Source: Hymenobacter perfusus
Lineage (GTDB): Bacteria > Bacteroidota > Bacteroidia > Cytophagales > Hymenobacteraceae
Direction of reading: 5' to 3'
Assembly: GCF_003944765.1 (NCBI RefSeq)
Contig: NZ_RWIU01000001.1
Coordinates: 1,383,782 to 1,447,781, forward strand
Length of the DNA stretch: 64,000 nucleotides
The notes beneath the pieces are model-generated. The model had not been told where the DNA came from, searched no databases, and was given only the letters and a program-made list of their open reading frames with translations. The translations under genes were made by a program, and so were the position numbers. Positions within the stretch are counted from its first letter, which is position 1; each line of letters starts with the position of its first letter. Below are positions 7,990-16,390 of this stretch, piece after piece.

Positions 7990-8334
7990 TATCTGTCGCA
8001 TACCAGTAGCACTACTCTGATACACTTGGTCAGGATTTAAGTCCACTGGCTTTGAGCAGGGCCCATATTACAAAGCGGACAGGTGTAGGTAGAAGTGGCG
8101 CAGTAAGAGGTGAGGGCGGGGCAAGGCGTAAGCAAGCAAGAAGAGTTTGATACAGGTAGCAAAATCGTGCAGAGTTGGGTAGTAGTTGAGTCAGCTAGTG
8201 GCAGGGTAAGCGTGGTTGTGTTCTGAGTCATGGGGTGTACAGCGGTAAGATTCCCATGGAGCCGAAGTAGGTCGGATGCCGGGGATGGGCGGTATATTTC
8301 GGCAGTAGTTATATCTCCTTCTTTTTAGTCTTGC
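7990..8334. other. Gene-free stretch after parS
   Basis: No coding frame with family resemblance. It contains a second TGTCGCATA (7994-8002; the first is at 7834-7842 inside the HTH gene), one isolated TTACA at 8068, and a TATATTTCGG element at 8291-8300 that probably serves as the -7 box of the thioesterase gene. The TTACA density drops sharply here. Confidence 0.5.
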
Positions 8335-8898
8335 ATGTCTGCTGACCATCTGCCTGCCTACCGCCCGGTATCTCATTCCCGGGTTACGCTTACCGAGTTG
8401 ATGATTCCGGCCTACGCCAATTTCGGCGGGAAGATCCACGGCGGAATTCTGCTCTCCCTGATGGACAAGGTAGCCTACGCAGCAGCCTCTAAACACGCCG
8501 GTACCTATTGCGTCACGGTGAGTGTGGATGGGGTGAATTTTCTGCAACCCGTAGAGGTAGGAGAGTTGGTTTCCCTACTGGCCTCGGTGAACTACGTGGG
8601 CCGAACTTCCCTGCTCGTCGGCATCAAGGTAATTGCGGAGGATGTGCGTAGCGGCTCGGTCAAGCACACCAATACCTGCTACTTTACCATGGTAGCCAAG
8701 GACGATGACGGCCGGCCCAGTCAGGTGCCCGGCCTGCTGCTGGAAACCCCCGATGATACCCGCCGCTTTCTGGAAGCCATCAAGCGCCGCGAGTTTAAGG
8801 AACAGTACCGGCAGGAGTTCGATAATGCCCGCTCCATTCTGGCCGTGGAGGAGCAACAGCATCTGCTGGAAAAGGAGCGGTGTCGGCTGGGTTACTAA
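8335..8898 (+). CDS. Acyl-CoA thioesterase (hotdog fold, YciA-like)
   Basis: 187 residues. The hotdog core shows the YciA-type pattern: LTELMIPAYANFGGKIHGG followed by ILLSLMDKVAYAAASKH, then VDGVNFLQPVEVGELVSL and YVGRTSLLVGIKV. Such enzymes hydrolyse acyl-CoA thioesters in the cytoplasm. The C-terminal ~40 residues are charged and helical. A TATATTTC element 37 bases upstream of the ATG is a plausible Bacteroidota -7 box. Substrate range cannot be inferred. Confidence 0.88.
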   Translation: MSADHLPAYRPVSHSRVTLTELMIPAYANFGGKIHGGILLSLMDKVAYAAASKHAGTYCVTVSVDGVNFLQPVEVGELVSLLASVNYVGRTSLLVGIKVIAEDVRSGSVKHTNTCYFTMVAKDDDGRPSQVPGLLLETPDDTRRFLEAIKRREFKEQYRQEFDNARSILAVEEQQHLLEKERCRLGY

Positions 8899-9206
8899 CG
8901 CACTGCCGGAGAGAAGAGGCCGAGCTGTAAACGAAACGCTGCCGCTCGGCTCCACTCTGCGTTCCGGTAAGGTAGCGGGGGGGCAGTGCTGCGTGCGGTA
9001 GTGCTCGGCAGGGGTAAGGGGGGCGCTACTGCTATGGCGGCACATTCTTCTTCGCCTATACTTCGGTTACCCATCCCTGCTCATCTCTCGGGGCCACTCA
9101 GGCGCGCTGGGAGCACCTCCTCCTCAGTCAGTGGGTATTCTAAATAAACCGGCCCTGGCTTGTGTGCCGGGGCCGTGTGATACTTTTTACTGAGACGAGT
9201 ATTTCG
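8899..9206. other. Gene-free stretch between convergent genes
   Basis: No supported gene. Near the right edge CGGCCCTGGC (9150-9159) can pair with GCCGGGGCCG (9166-9175) with one mismatch. On the minus strand the hairpin is followed by a T-rich GGTTTATTTAG, so it is a plausible terminator of the recF/DciA-like operon. Confidence 0.5.
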
Positions 9207-9530
9207 CTACAGAAATACGACTTCCTTGATGATGTCCTCGCCGACTTCGGCGTTAAGGTTTTCCAGCACCCGGGTCTTGGCCATGAATAGCTCGTGCTTG
9301 AGGGGAGCGGAAGAGAGGCGCACAAAAAGCTTGTTGTTGCTAACGTACACCTGCTGGGTTTTCATGGCTACAGCTTTGCCCATCACCTTCTCCCAGCTAG
9401 CTACTACGGTTACCTCGTTGAGCTTACCTTGGAGCCGGTATACCCGCAGCAGCGCCTTGATACCATCCTTGAGCGGAACAATATCAGACTGTCGCGAATT
9501 TTCGGACGAGTATGGTTTTTTGAGTGCCAT
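9207..9530 (-). CDS. DUF721 / DciA-like protein
   Basis: 107 residues with the DUF721 pattern: VPLKDGIKALLRVYRLQGKL, VVASWEKVMGKAVAMKT, then VRLSSAPLKHELFMAK. DciA is the ancestral helicase loader or operator for DnaB; the shorter Bacteroidota members are less well studied. It lies 63 bases after recF on the same strand, a context that suits a replication role. Function assigned by family only. Confidence 0.82.
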   Translation of the reverse strand: MALKKPYSSENSRQSDIVPLKDGIKALLRVYRLQGKLNEVTVVASWEKVMGKAVAMKTQQVYVSNNKLFVRLSSAPLKHELFMAKTRVLENLNAEVGEDIIKEVVFL

Positions 9531-9593
9531 TATGGTAATTAACGCGCGAGAAAACTATCACGCCGGAAGCCTCAAAGATACCACCAGCCCTAG

Positions 9594-10706
9594 CTAAAGC
9601 GGCTTGACCACGCCCAATTCAACCCGGAACCGGCGGATATCTTCGGAGAGGTCGGCCAGCACCTGGTCGGTGCGTTCCAGGTGGGTATCAGTCAGGAAAA
9701 TCTGGCCGAAGGTATGATTGGCTACCAGCTGCATCAGGCGGGTGATGCGCTTCTCGTCGAGACGGTCGAAGATGTCATCCAACAGTAGCAGGGGTTTTTG
9801 CTGCTTGTGCGCGGCTAGTATTTCGAACTGCGCCAGCTTAAGGGCAATGGCAAACGACTTCTGCTGCCCTTGCGAGCCGTAGCTTTTCACCGGCAACTCA
9901 TCCATTAAAAAAGTGAAGTCGTCACGGTGGGGGCCGGTGGTAGTACGCTGCAACGTGAGGTCCTTGCGCTCATTCAGGCGGAGGAGCTTCAGGAAGTCGG
10001 CCCCGGGCAGCTCACTCTTATAGGTAAGCGTGACAACCTCGCGGGCATCCGCCAACTGCTCGTAGTGGCGCTGAAAGATGGGCTCGAACTCCGTAAGGAA
10101 TTCCTGCCGCCGCCGCACCAGCTGCTCGCCTACCGGAGCCAGCTGTTCATCCAACACTAGCAGGTAGTCTCGGTCGTAACCGGCCTGGCGGTCGGTGGCC
10201 AGCTTAAGCAGGGAGTTGCGCTGCTTCAGCAGATGCGTGTACCGGATCAGCTGCTCCAGGTACGTGTGGTCGAGCTGGGAGAGGAGGCTGTCGAAGTACT
10301 TGCGCCGCTCCTCGCTGCCCTGCCGGATCAGGTCGGTATCATAAGGCGAGATGAGCACCACCGGATACCGCCCGATGTGGTCCGATACCCGCTCGTACGC
10401 CTGCTTGTCGTGCGTCACGGTTTTCTTCTGACCCTGACGCAGGCTGCACTGGATGGTTTCGGGCTTCTCATCGGGGGTAGGTTGGAAGCGGCCCCGAACC
10501 ACAAACAACTCCTCGCCCTGCTTGATGCTCTGGGCATCGGAGGCCGTAAAGGCGCTCTTGGTCAGAGAGAGGTAGTGGATTGCGTCGAGCAGATTGGTCT
10601 TGCCGCTGCCGTTGTCGCCCACGAAGCAGTTGATGTGGGCGGAGAAGCTCAGATTGGCTTCTTCGTAGTTTTTGAAGAACAGCAGATGGAGGCTTTCGAG
10701 GTTCAT
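9594..10706 (-). CDS. recF: DNA replication/repair protein RecF
   Basis: SMC-like ATPase that helps load RecA at single-stranded gaps. The 370-residue protein starts at the ATG at 10706 (MNLESLHLLFFKNYEE), the family's usual N-terminus. Walker A is GDNGSGKT (30-37), the signature region is KSYGSQGQQKSFAIALK, and Walker B is LLLLDDIFDRLD. It is divergent from pdhA with only 68 bases between the starts, and it heads a short operon with the DciA-like gene. Confidence 0.96.
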   Translation of the reverse strand: MNLESLHLLFFKNYEEANLSFSAHINCFVGDNGSGKTNLLDAIHYLSLTKSAFTASDAQSIKQGEELFVVRGRFQPTPDEKPETIQCSLRQGQKKTVTHDKQAYERVSDHIGRYPVVLISPYDTDLIRQGSEERRKYFDSLLSQLDHTYLEQLIRYTHLLKQRNSLLKLATDRQAGYDRDYLLVLDEQLAPVGEQLVRRRQEFLTEFEPIFQRHYEQLADAREVVTLTYKSELPGADFLKLLRLNERKDLTLQRTTTGPHRDDFTFLMDELPVKSYGSQGQQKSFAIALKLAQFEILAAHKQQKPLLLLDDIFDRLDEKRITRLMQLVANHTFGQIFLTDTHLERTDQVLADLSEDIRRFRVELGVVKPL

Positions 10707-10774
10707 GCTTAAGGTTCGGAATTGCAATCCTTTTACGTACTTTCGCATCCCAAACGCGAACAACCGAAAGCAAG

Positions 10775-11953
10775 ATGGCGGAGACGAAAGTAAAGGCTGC
10801 CCCCAAGGCTTCCAATTCGACGAAAAAATCGTCGGCCCCGAAAGCGGCCCCCAAGGGCAAAGCTGCGGCTGCTAAAACAGCCAAGCAGCCCGACCCGGTA
10901 TTGCCTCCTTCCACTGAGGAAGCCAAGGCAGCTACGGGAGCTCCTAAAGCAACGAGCCCGGCCCAGCCGGAGTTTTCGAAGGAAACCTACCTCGCCTGGT
11001 ACGAGCAAATGCAGCTCATGCGCAAGTTTGAGGAGAAGGCAGGTCAGCTGTACGGTCAACAGAAGATTAAAGGTTTCTGCCACCTCTACATTGGCCAGGA
11101 GGCCTGCGTAGCGGGTGCCGTGTCGGCCCTCACCAAGGACGACAAATGGATTACCGCTTACCGTGACCACGCCCACCCGCTGGCCCTGGGTACTTCGCCC
11201 AACGCCATCATGGCCGAGCTGTATGCCAAAGCCACTGGTTGCTCCAAAGGCAAAGGCGGTTCCATGCACATGTTCGATAAGGAAGTGAACTTCATCGGTG
11301 GCCACGGCATCGTGGGGGCGCAGGTGCCCATGGGTGCCGGCATTGCCTTTGCCGAGAAGTACAACAAGACCGGCAACCTGTGCATTTGCTACATGGGCGA
11401 CGGTGCCGTGCGGCAGGGTGCCCTGCACGAAGCTTTCAACATGGCTATGCTGTGGAAGCTGCCCGTCATCTTCGTGGTAGAAAACAACGGCTACGCCATG
11501 GGTACCTCGGTACAGCGCACGTCCAACGTGACGGAGCTGCACCACATCGGCCGCGGCTACGACATGCCGTCGGAGCCGGTGAATGCCATGAACGTGGAGG
11601 ACGTGCACAATGCCGTAGCCCGCGCCGCCGAGCGTGCCCGGGCCGGAGAAGGTCCTACCTTCCTCGAGTTCAAAACCTACCGCTACAAAGGTCACTCGAT
11701 GAGCGACCCGGCCAAGTATCGCACCAAAGAGGAGCTGGAAGACTACCGCTCCCGCGACGCCATCGAAGCCGTACGCCACACCATCCTGACTCATAATATG
11801 GCTACCGAAGAAGACTTGGTGGCCATTGATGAGAAGATCAAAGGACAGGTAGCCGAGTCGGTGGAGTTTGCCGAGAACTCGCCCTTCCCTACGGCCGACG
11901 AGCTGTACAAGGACGTGTACGTACAACAGGACTACCCCTACATCCGCGACTAG
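10775..11953 (+). CDS. pdhA: Pyruvate dehydrogenase E1 component, alpha subunit
   Basis: Thiamine-diphosphate-dependent decarboxylase subunit of the pyruvate dehydrogenase complex. The ThDP motif runs from GDG (208-210) to VENNGYAMG (about 235-243). Regions RKFEEKAGQLYGQQKIKGF and KGHSMSDPAKYR are typical of the family. The 392-residue protein has an unusual N-terminal extension of about 65 residues rich in Ala, Lys, Pro and Ser. The beta subunit gene is not adjacent. TACTTTCG at 10738-10745 may be the promoter -7 box. Confidence 0.95.
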   Translation: MAETKVKAAPKASNSTKKSSAPKAAPKGKAAAAKTAKQPDPVLPPSTEEAKAATGAPKATSPAQPEFSKETYLAWYEQMQLMRKFEEKAGQLYGQQKIKGFCHLYIGQEACVAGAVSALTKDDKWITAYRDHAHPLALGTSPNAIMAELYAKATGCSKGKGGSMHMFDKEVNFIGGHGIVGAQVPMGAGIAFAEKYNKTGNLCICYMGDGAVRQGALHEAFNMAMLWKLPVIFVVENNGYAMGTSVQRTSNVTELHHIGRGYDMPSEPVNAMNVEDVHNAVARAAERARAGEGPTFLEFKTYRYKGHSMSDPAKYRTKEELEDYRSRDAIEAVRHTILTHNMATEEDLVAIDEKIKGQVAESVEFAENSPFPTADELYKDVYVQQDYPYIRD

Positions 11954-11969
11954 TTCGCCGGCAGGTTAT

Positions 11970-11997
11970 CAGGCCGCTTTCGGTGGCCGCCTTTTTG
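11970..11997 (+). terminator. Possible weak terminator after pdhA
   Basis: AGGCCGC and GGCCGCC can form a short imperfect stem that is followed by CTTTTTG. The next gene starts 10 bases later, so partial read-through is likely. Confidence 0.35.
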
Positions 11998-12007
11998 AGT
12001 AATTCCC

Positions 12008-12784
12008 ATGTCGAAGATTCCGTTCACAGGCAAAAGCCAGCAGGCACGTCAGCAGCAACCGCGCGTTGTCCCTTCCGACCCCACGCAGCCGCTGGAGGCG
12101 TACAACCCCGAGCACCCGCTGCTGGAAGACCCCGATGCCCTGGCTATCCGGCTGGTGGAATCGGAGGACTTTGTGCGGCGCAATAAGAGTGTGTTGCTGG
12201 GTTTGCTGGCCGTAGTGGTGCTGGCCGTGGCTGGTGGCTTCGGCTACTACCTGTGGCGCGGCTCGCAGGATACCAAAGGGCAGGCAGCCTTATTCCAGGC
12301 AGTGAGCTATTGGGAAGCCGACTCGCTGCAGAAAGCTATGAAGGGCGACGGCCGCAATTTGGGGCTGGAGCGTGTGGCTTCGGAATACAGTGGCACCGAC
12401 GCTGGCAACCTGGCCAACTTCTACGCCGGAGTAGCCGCGCTGAAAGAAGGCAAGAACAAGGAAGCCATCGACTACCTGGAAGACTTTAGCTCTGATGACT
12501 ACCTAGTGCAGGCCCGGGCGTACTCCTTGCTGGGTGATGCGCACCTGGAAATGAATCAGGCCAAGGAAGCCGCTGACTTCTACAACAAAGCCGCCAACCA
12601 CAACGCCAACGAGTTCTTCTCGCCCGGCTACCTGTTGAAGGAAGCTACGGCCCGCGAAGTCGCTAAGGACTATGACGGTGCCATTACGGCGTACAACAAG
12701 ATCCTGACCGACTACGCTTCAGCGGCTGAGGCTACGGAAGCAAAGGAATACAAGGCCCGCGCCGAAGCACTGGCTGGTAAATAA
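12008..12784 (+). CDS. Membrane-anchored TPR protein (YfgM/BamD-like layout)
   Basis: 258 residues. A cytoplasmic N-terminal segment (1-61) precedes one transmembrane helix (about 62-84, LLGLLAVVVLAVAGGFGYYL). The rest is periplasmic and consists of tetratricopeptide-type helical repeats (AYSLLGDAHLEMNQAKEAAD; DYDGAITAYNKILTDY). This layout resembles YfgM-like ancillary translocon proteins, but no specific partner can be named. It is 54 bases after pdhA and ends before a terminator hairpin. Confidence 0.82.
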   Translation: MSKIPFTGKSQQARQQQPRVVPSDPTQPLEAYNPEHPLLEDPDALAIRLVESEDFVRRNKSVLLGLLAVVVLAVAGGFGYYLWRGSQDTKGQAALFQAVSYWEADSLQKAMKGDGRNLGLERVASEYSGTDAGNLANFYAGVAALKEGKNKEAIDYLEDFSSDDYLVQARAYSLLGDAHLEMNQAKEAADFYNKAANHNANEFFSPGYLLKEATAREVAKDYDGAITAYNKILTDYASAAEATEAKEYKARAEALAGK

Positions 12785-12818
12785 ACATAGCTGGATGAAG
12801 CTTGTGCTTCACCCTTAC

Positions 12819-12852
12819 AGCGAGGCGGCCCCCGGGCCGCCTCGCTTGTTTT
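12819..12852 (+). terminator. Intrinsic terminator before ribH
   Basis: A 13-bp perfect stem (AGCGAGGCGGCCC / GGGCCGCCTCGCT) with a very short loop is followed by TGTTTT. Confidence 0.85.
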
Positions 12853-12885
12853 CAGGGCTAGCCGGCCGGAGTAGAGCCCGTCGCC

Positions 12886-12893
12886 TATCTTTG
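12886..12893 (+). promoter_or_regulatory. Bacteroidota -7 promoter box for ribH
   Basis: TATCTTTG is an exact match to TAnnTTTG, 49 bases before the ribH ATG. No TTG is seen at the ideal distance upstream, so only the -7 part is supported. Confidence 0.65.
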
Positions 12894-12942
12894 CCCGCAC
12901 GAAGCTTTGGGCTTCTCTTCTTCGTTTCAAATTCCCCGCCAC

Positions 12943-13419
12943 ATGGCTACCTCCCTCAAAAACCTGAGCGACTATACTTCTGACCACTTCGTTGATATCA
13001 GCGAGAAACGCTTCGGGCTGGTGGTGGCCGAGTGGAACCGCGAAATTACCGACACGCTGGCGCAGGGTGCTTTCGATACGCTCATCAAGCACGGGGCCAA
13101 GCCCGAGAACATCTTCCGCAATACGGTGCCCGGTAGCTTCGAGCTGACGCTGGGAGCCCAGCTGCTGGCCCAGCACGAGGAAATTGACGCAGTTATCTGC
13201 CTGGGCGTGGTTATCCAAGGGGAGACCAAGCACGATGACTACATCTGCCACGCGGTGGCCAGCGGCATTACCAACGTAGGACTGAAATTCAATAAGCCGG
13301 TCATCTTCGGCCTCGTTACCACCAATACCTTGGAGCAGGCCTGGGACCGGGCCGGCGGCAAGCACGGCAACAAAGGCGTGGAAGGAGCCGTAGCCGCCAT
13401 CCATATGCTGGGGTTCTAA
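12943..13419 (+). CDS. ribH: 6,7-dimethyl-8-ribityllumazine synthase
   Basis: Penultimate enzyme of riboflavin synthesis; it joins 5-amino-6-ribitylaminouracil with 3,4-dihydroxy-2-butanone 4-phosphate and usually assembles into icosahedral or pentameric shells. The 158-residue protein carries GLVVAEWNREITDTLAQGA, the PGSFELTLGAQ motif, and VIQGETKHDDYI with the catalytic histidine. The start at 12943 is preferred because the 12 codons upstream have no family counterpart. It has its own promoter box and lies alone, away from other rib genes. Confidence 0.96.
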   Translation: MATSLKNLSDYTSDHFVDISEKRFGLVVAEWNREITDTLAQGAFDTLIKHGAKPENIFRNTVPGSFELTLGAQLLAQHEEIDAVICLGVVIQGETKHDDYICHAVASGITNVGLKFNKPVIFGLVTTNTLEQAWDRAGGKHGNKGVEGAVAAIHMLGF

Positions 13420-13497
13420 GCCTTGCTTGCTACGGCTGAGCTTACTTGGCGAAACCGGGGCTCTGGCTGATATCGTGCTGATTACCGGACAAAGCCG

Positions 13498-13505
13498 TAG
13501 CTTTG
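13498..13505 (+). promoter_or_regulatory. Bacteroidota -7 box upstream of the DksA-like gene
   Basis: TAGCTTTG matches TAnnTTTG. It lies 193 bases before the ATG of the next gene, which would leave an unusually long 5' leader or indicate a small RNA start. Confidence 0.5.
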
Positions 13506-13697
13506 CGGCCGGAAATCGTCTGGCTATCGGGACCACCGGGGCTGGTAGATGCACTCCGGCTGCTGAGGGCCTGCGCGGGTAACCTAAACTTATTCGCGGA
13601 GGCTGCTGTTGGGCGTAACTACTGGATACTCAGTGGCTGCCAGAGCCGGCATCATAGTATACGTAGTCCATCTTTACATCCTCTTCCTGCAACCGAC

Positions 13698-14081
13698 ATG
13701 AGTGAAGCACCCCTACGCTATTCCAGGGAAGAACTGGCTGAGTTTGAACAAATCATTCAAGCCAAAGTCACGGCTGCCCGCAAAGAAGTAGCGTTCATCA
13801 AGGAAACCCTGAGCCGCAAGAACGATACCGGTACCGACAACACGGCCTCCTCTTCGAAGGTGCTGGAAGACGGGGCCGACACGGCCGAAAAAGAAAGTCT
13901 GAACCAGTTGGCTTCGCGCCAGATGAAGTTCATTCAGCAGCTCGAAAACGCGCTGATCCGCATCAAGAACGGCACCTATGGCGTCTGCATTGGTACCGGT
14001 AAGCTCATTGCCAAGGAACGTCTGCGCGCCGTACCGCACACCCAGCATTCCATCGAAGCCAAAATGGCCCGTCGCGACTAA
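13698..14081 (+). CDS. TraR/DksA-family regulator with degenerate zinc finger
   Basis: 127 residues. DksA-type proteins bind the RNA polymerase secondary channel and modulate rRNA and amino-acid promoters. The N-terminal coiled coil is present (ELAEFEQIIQAKVTAARKEV; SRQMKFIQQLENALIRIKNG). The C-terminal globular part reads YGVCIGTGKLIAKERLRAVP then HTQHSIEAK: only one of the four zinc-binding cysteines remains, so zinc binding is doubtful. The start at 13698 removes an upstream extension without family resemblance. Confidence 0.9.
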   Translation: MSEAPLRYSREELAEFEQIIQAKVTAARKEVAFIKETLSRKNDTGTDNTASSSKVLEDGADTAEKESLNQLASRQMKFIQQLENALIRIKNGTYGVCIGTGKLIAKERLRAVPHTQHSIEAKMARRD

Positions 14082-14104
14082 CCGCACCGGTTGCTATAAG
14101 TACT

Positions 14105-14166
14105 GCCCGGACCCGGGGCCTGTCTGGACCATAAAAGGTCCTCCGGGCTGCTGGTCCGGGCACTGT
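14105..14166 (+). terminator. Structured hairpin, possible terminator
   Basis: The outer arms GCCCGGACC (14105-14113) and GGTCCGGGC (14153-14161) pair perfectly and enclose a smaller GGACC/GGTCC hairpin. GTTTT follows. The nested layout could also be a regulatory leader for the rluB gene starting at 14254. Confidence 0.5.
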
Positions 14167-14253
14167 TTTCGGGTGCTAGGCGTTACGCCTGCTCCCTGCT
14201 TTTTCTGATTATCAACCTGTACCGTAGCGATACGGCACGCATGCTTCTTCCAT

Positions 14254-16200
14254 ATGGGCAAGAAACACTTCTCCGGCGATGCGCCCGGCCGCCGTGGCCG
14301 CACCACCGGCGCCGGTCGTCCTTCCGACAGCCGCAATAACGACAGCCGTGGCAACGATAACCGTTCCTCGGACAACCGTGGCAATGACGGGTTCCGCAAG
14401 TTTATGCAGCCCGGCCAGGAGCGGGCCGAGCGCACGGGTGGTAACCCGCGCTTCGGGCAGAACGGCGGCAGTTCGGATGAGCGGCGGGGTAACTCTGACC
14501 GTTCCTCGTTTGGGCGTTCCAGCGGTGGTAGCTTCGGCGGTGGCCCGCGTAAATTCGGCAACTCAGCCGGAGGCAACAGCTTTGGTGGCCCGAAGAAGTT
14601 CGGTAACTCGGCCGGCGGCTCCTTCAACCGGGGCGGCCGCGACGCCCGTGGCGGCGACGACGCGCGCCGCAGCGGGGGCTACGGTGAGAACCGCGAGGAG
14701 CGGCCCGTGCGCCCGGTGCGCGAGTTTGAGCCCAAGAAAACCTGGCAGGGTCAGCCCTACCGGAACCAGGAAGGACAGTCGGCCGTGCCGCGTGGGTTGC
14801 CCGGCGAGCGGAACCGCAAATTCATCAAGCAGAACCCCAACCCCCAGGACGAGCCCGAAACGTTCCGCCCCCGGCAGGAGGAAGCGCGCCCGATGCGCGA
14901 GGCGGCTCCCGGTGAGCGGGAAATCCGGGCGGCTCGTCAGTTCGATTTCCGTGGCCGACCTTCCGATCTTGACAACGAGCAGACGGAGCGCGCTGAGCGC
15001 CCCGAGCGTTCCTCCCGTTCAGAGTGGTCGGAACGGCCGGAGCGTACCGAGCGCCCCGCCCGCTTTGAGGCCGATGACCGCCGGGAGCGGCCGGTTCGTC
15101 GGACCGAGGAAAGTGGTGAGCGGCGCGACTTCGGCAACCGGCCGAGCTTTGGGGCCGGGGCAACCGGTGAGCGGCGCACGAGCCGGCCGGGTACCTTCGG
15201 GGACCGGCGCGACAGCCGGGGCTCCGACCAGGACCGCCGTGGCGCCTTCGGCGACAAGCGCAGCTTCGGCAGCAACAAGCGCGACGGCCGTTCTTCGTCG
15301 GAGGAGCGCCCCAAGCGTGCCCACGACGAGTACGCGGGCCGGGGTGCCCAGACGCCTAACACCAATCAGGCCGGCAAGCGTAAGTACGGCGAAGTAGCCG
15401 GCGAAGCGCCCGACTACAAGAACCTCAAGCACTACGAGGACGACAAAACCCGGGGTAACAAGCGTCGGCGTGAAGAAGATGATACGACGGGGGAAGAAGT
15501 TCGCCTGAACCGCTACATCGCCAACGCCGGCATCTGCTCCCGCCGCGACGCCGACGCCCTGATTGCCGCCGGCGAAATCAAGGTGAACGGGCAGGTAGTG
15601 ACGGAAATGGGCTACAAAGTGCAGCCTTCCGACACGGTCCAGTACGGCAAGACCAACCTCAACCGCGAGAAGCAGGTGTACGTGCTCCTCAACAAGCCCA
15701 AGGACTTCCTCACCACCACCGAGGACCCCGAAGGCCGCCGCACTGTGATGGAGCTGGTGAAAGGGGCCTCTAAGGAACGGCTGTTCCCCGTAGGCCGCCT
15801 CGACCGGAATACGACGGGCCTGCTGCTGTTCACCAATGATGGCGAAGTGGCGCAGAAACTTTCGCACCCCTCGCACCGCAACAAGAAAATCTACCAGGTG
15901 GAGCTGGACAAGCCCCTCACGGAAGAGCACCTGAAGCAGATTGCCGATGGCGTGATGCTGGAAGACGGCAAAGCCGACGTGGATGATGTGGCCGTAGTGG
16001 CCGGCAACCCGCACTTTGTGGGCGTGGAAATTCACATTGGCCGTAACCGCATTGTGCGCCGCATTTTCGAGCACCTGGGCTATGATGTAGTGACGCTGGA
16101 CCGGGTACAGTATGCCGGCCTGACCAAAAAAGACCTGCCCCGTGGCAAATGGCGCTTCCTTTCTGAGAAAGAAGTGATTCGCCTGAAGTATTTCATGTAA
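14254..16200 (+). CDS. rluB: Pseudouridine synthase RluB-like with long disordered N-terminus
   Basis: The C-terminal ~240 residues are a normal RsuA/RluB enzyme: an S4 RNA-binding domain (from about 411, VRLNRYIANAGICSRRDADA) and the catalytic loop GRLDRNTTGLLLFTNDGE with the active-site aspartate. The first ~400 of 648 residues are low-complexity, rich in Gly, Arg, Asn, Ser, Asp and Glu, with many RGG-like and GNDNR-like repeats, and probably disordered and RNA-binding. The target is probably 23S rRNA, by family. Confidence 0.9.
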   Translation: MGKKHFSGDAPGRRGRTTGAGRPSDSRNNDSRGNDNRSSDNRGNDGFRKFMQPGQERAERTGGNPRFGQNGGSSDERRGNSDRSSFGRSSGGSFGGGPRKFGNSAGGNSFGGPKKFGNSAGGSFNRGGRDARGGDDARRSGGYGENREERPVRPVREFEPKKTWQGQPYRNQEGQSAVPRGLPGERNRKFIKQNPNPQDEPETFRPRQEEARPMREAAPGEREIRAARQFDFRGRPSDLDNEQTERAERPERSSRSEWSERPERTERPARFEADDRRERPVRRTEESGERRDFGNRPSFGAGATGERRTSRPGTFGDRRDSRGSDQDRRGAFGDKRSFGSNKRDGRSSSEERPKRAHDEYAGRGAQTPNTNQAGKRKYGEVAGEAPDYKNLKHYEDDKTRGNKRRREEDDTTGEEVRLNRYIANAGICSRRDADALIAAGEIKVNGQVVTEMGYKVQPSDTVQYGKTNLNREKQVYVLLNKPKDFLTTTEDPEGRRTVMELVKGASKERLFPVGRLDRNTTGLLLFTNDGEVAQKLSHPSHRNKKIYQVELDKPLTEEHLKQIADGVMLEDGKADVDDVAVVAGNPHFVGVEIHIGRNRIVRRIFEHLGYDVVTLDRVQYAGLTKKDLPRGKWRFLSEKEVIRLKYFM

Positions 16201-16232
16201 GCACGCAACCGCCCGCCCGGCGGGTGGCTCCT

Positions 16233-16321
16233 GATGGTGAAGTTGTGAAATAGGGAAGTGGTGAGTGGATGGATTTTTAATCCGACACCTAGCACTTTGC
16301 TCATTCCACAGCTTCACCATT
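16233..16321. repeat. GTGA-phased imperfect inverted repeat
   Basis: GATGGTGAAGTTGTGAAA (16233-16250) and TTCCACAGCTTCACCATT (16304-16321) pair over 18 bases with few mismatches. The left side continues as octamer-spaced GGTGA words (AGTGGTGA at 16256-16263). It belongs to the same intergenic class as the elements at 35695 and 36611. Confidence 0.55.
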
Positions 16322-16355
16322 TTTGTGCCGCCGAATGGCAGCCCCGCAAATAAAG

Positions 16356-16390
16356 GAACATCATGCTTCAACAGGTGCAGCATGACGTTC
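16356..16390. repeat. REP-like hairpin overlapping the coaX 5' end
   Basis: GAACATCATGCT (16356-16367) and AGCATGACGTTC (16379-16390) pair with one mismatch over an 11-base loop. The arm matches the start of the 40-bp REP arm at 21899-21938. The coaX ATG at 16363 lies inside this hairpin. Confidence 0.7.

Noticed and set aside
7282..8030. AT-rich island as a replication origin (oriC)
   Set aside because: No cluster of TTATCCACA-type DnaA boxes was noticed and dnaA/dnaN are not adjacent. parS makes origin proximity plausible, but the island itself cannot be called oriC.
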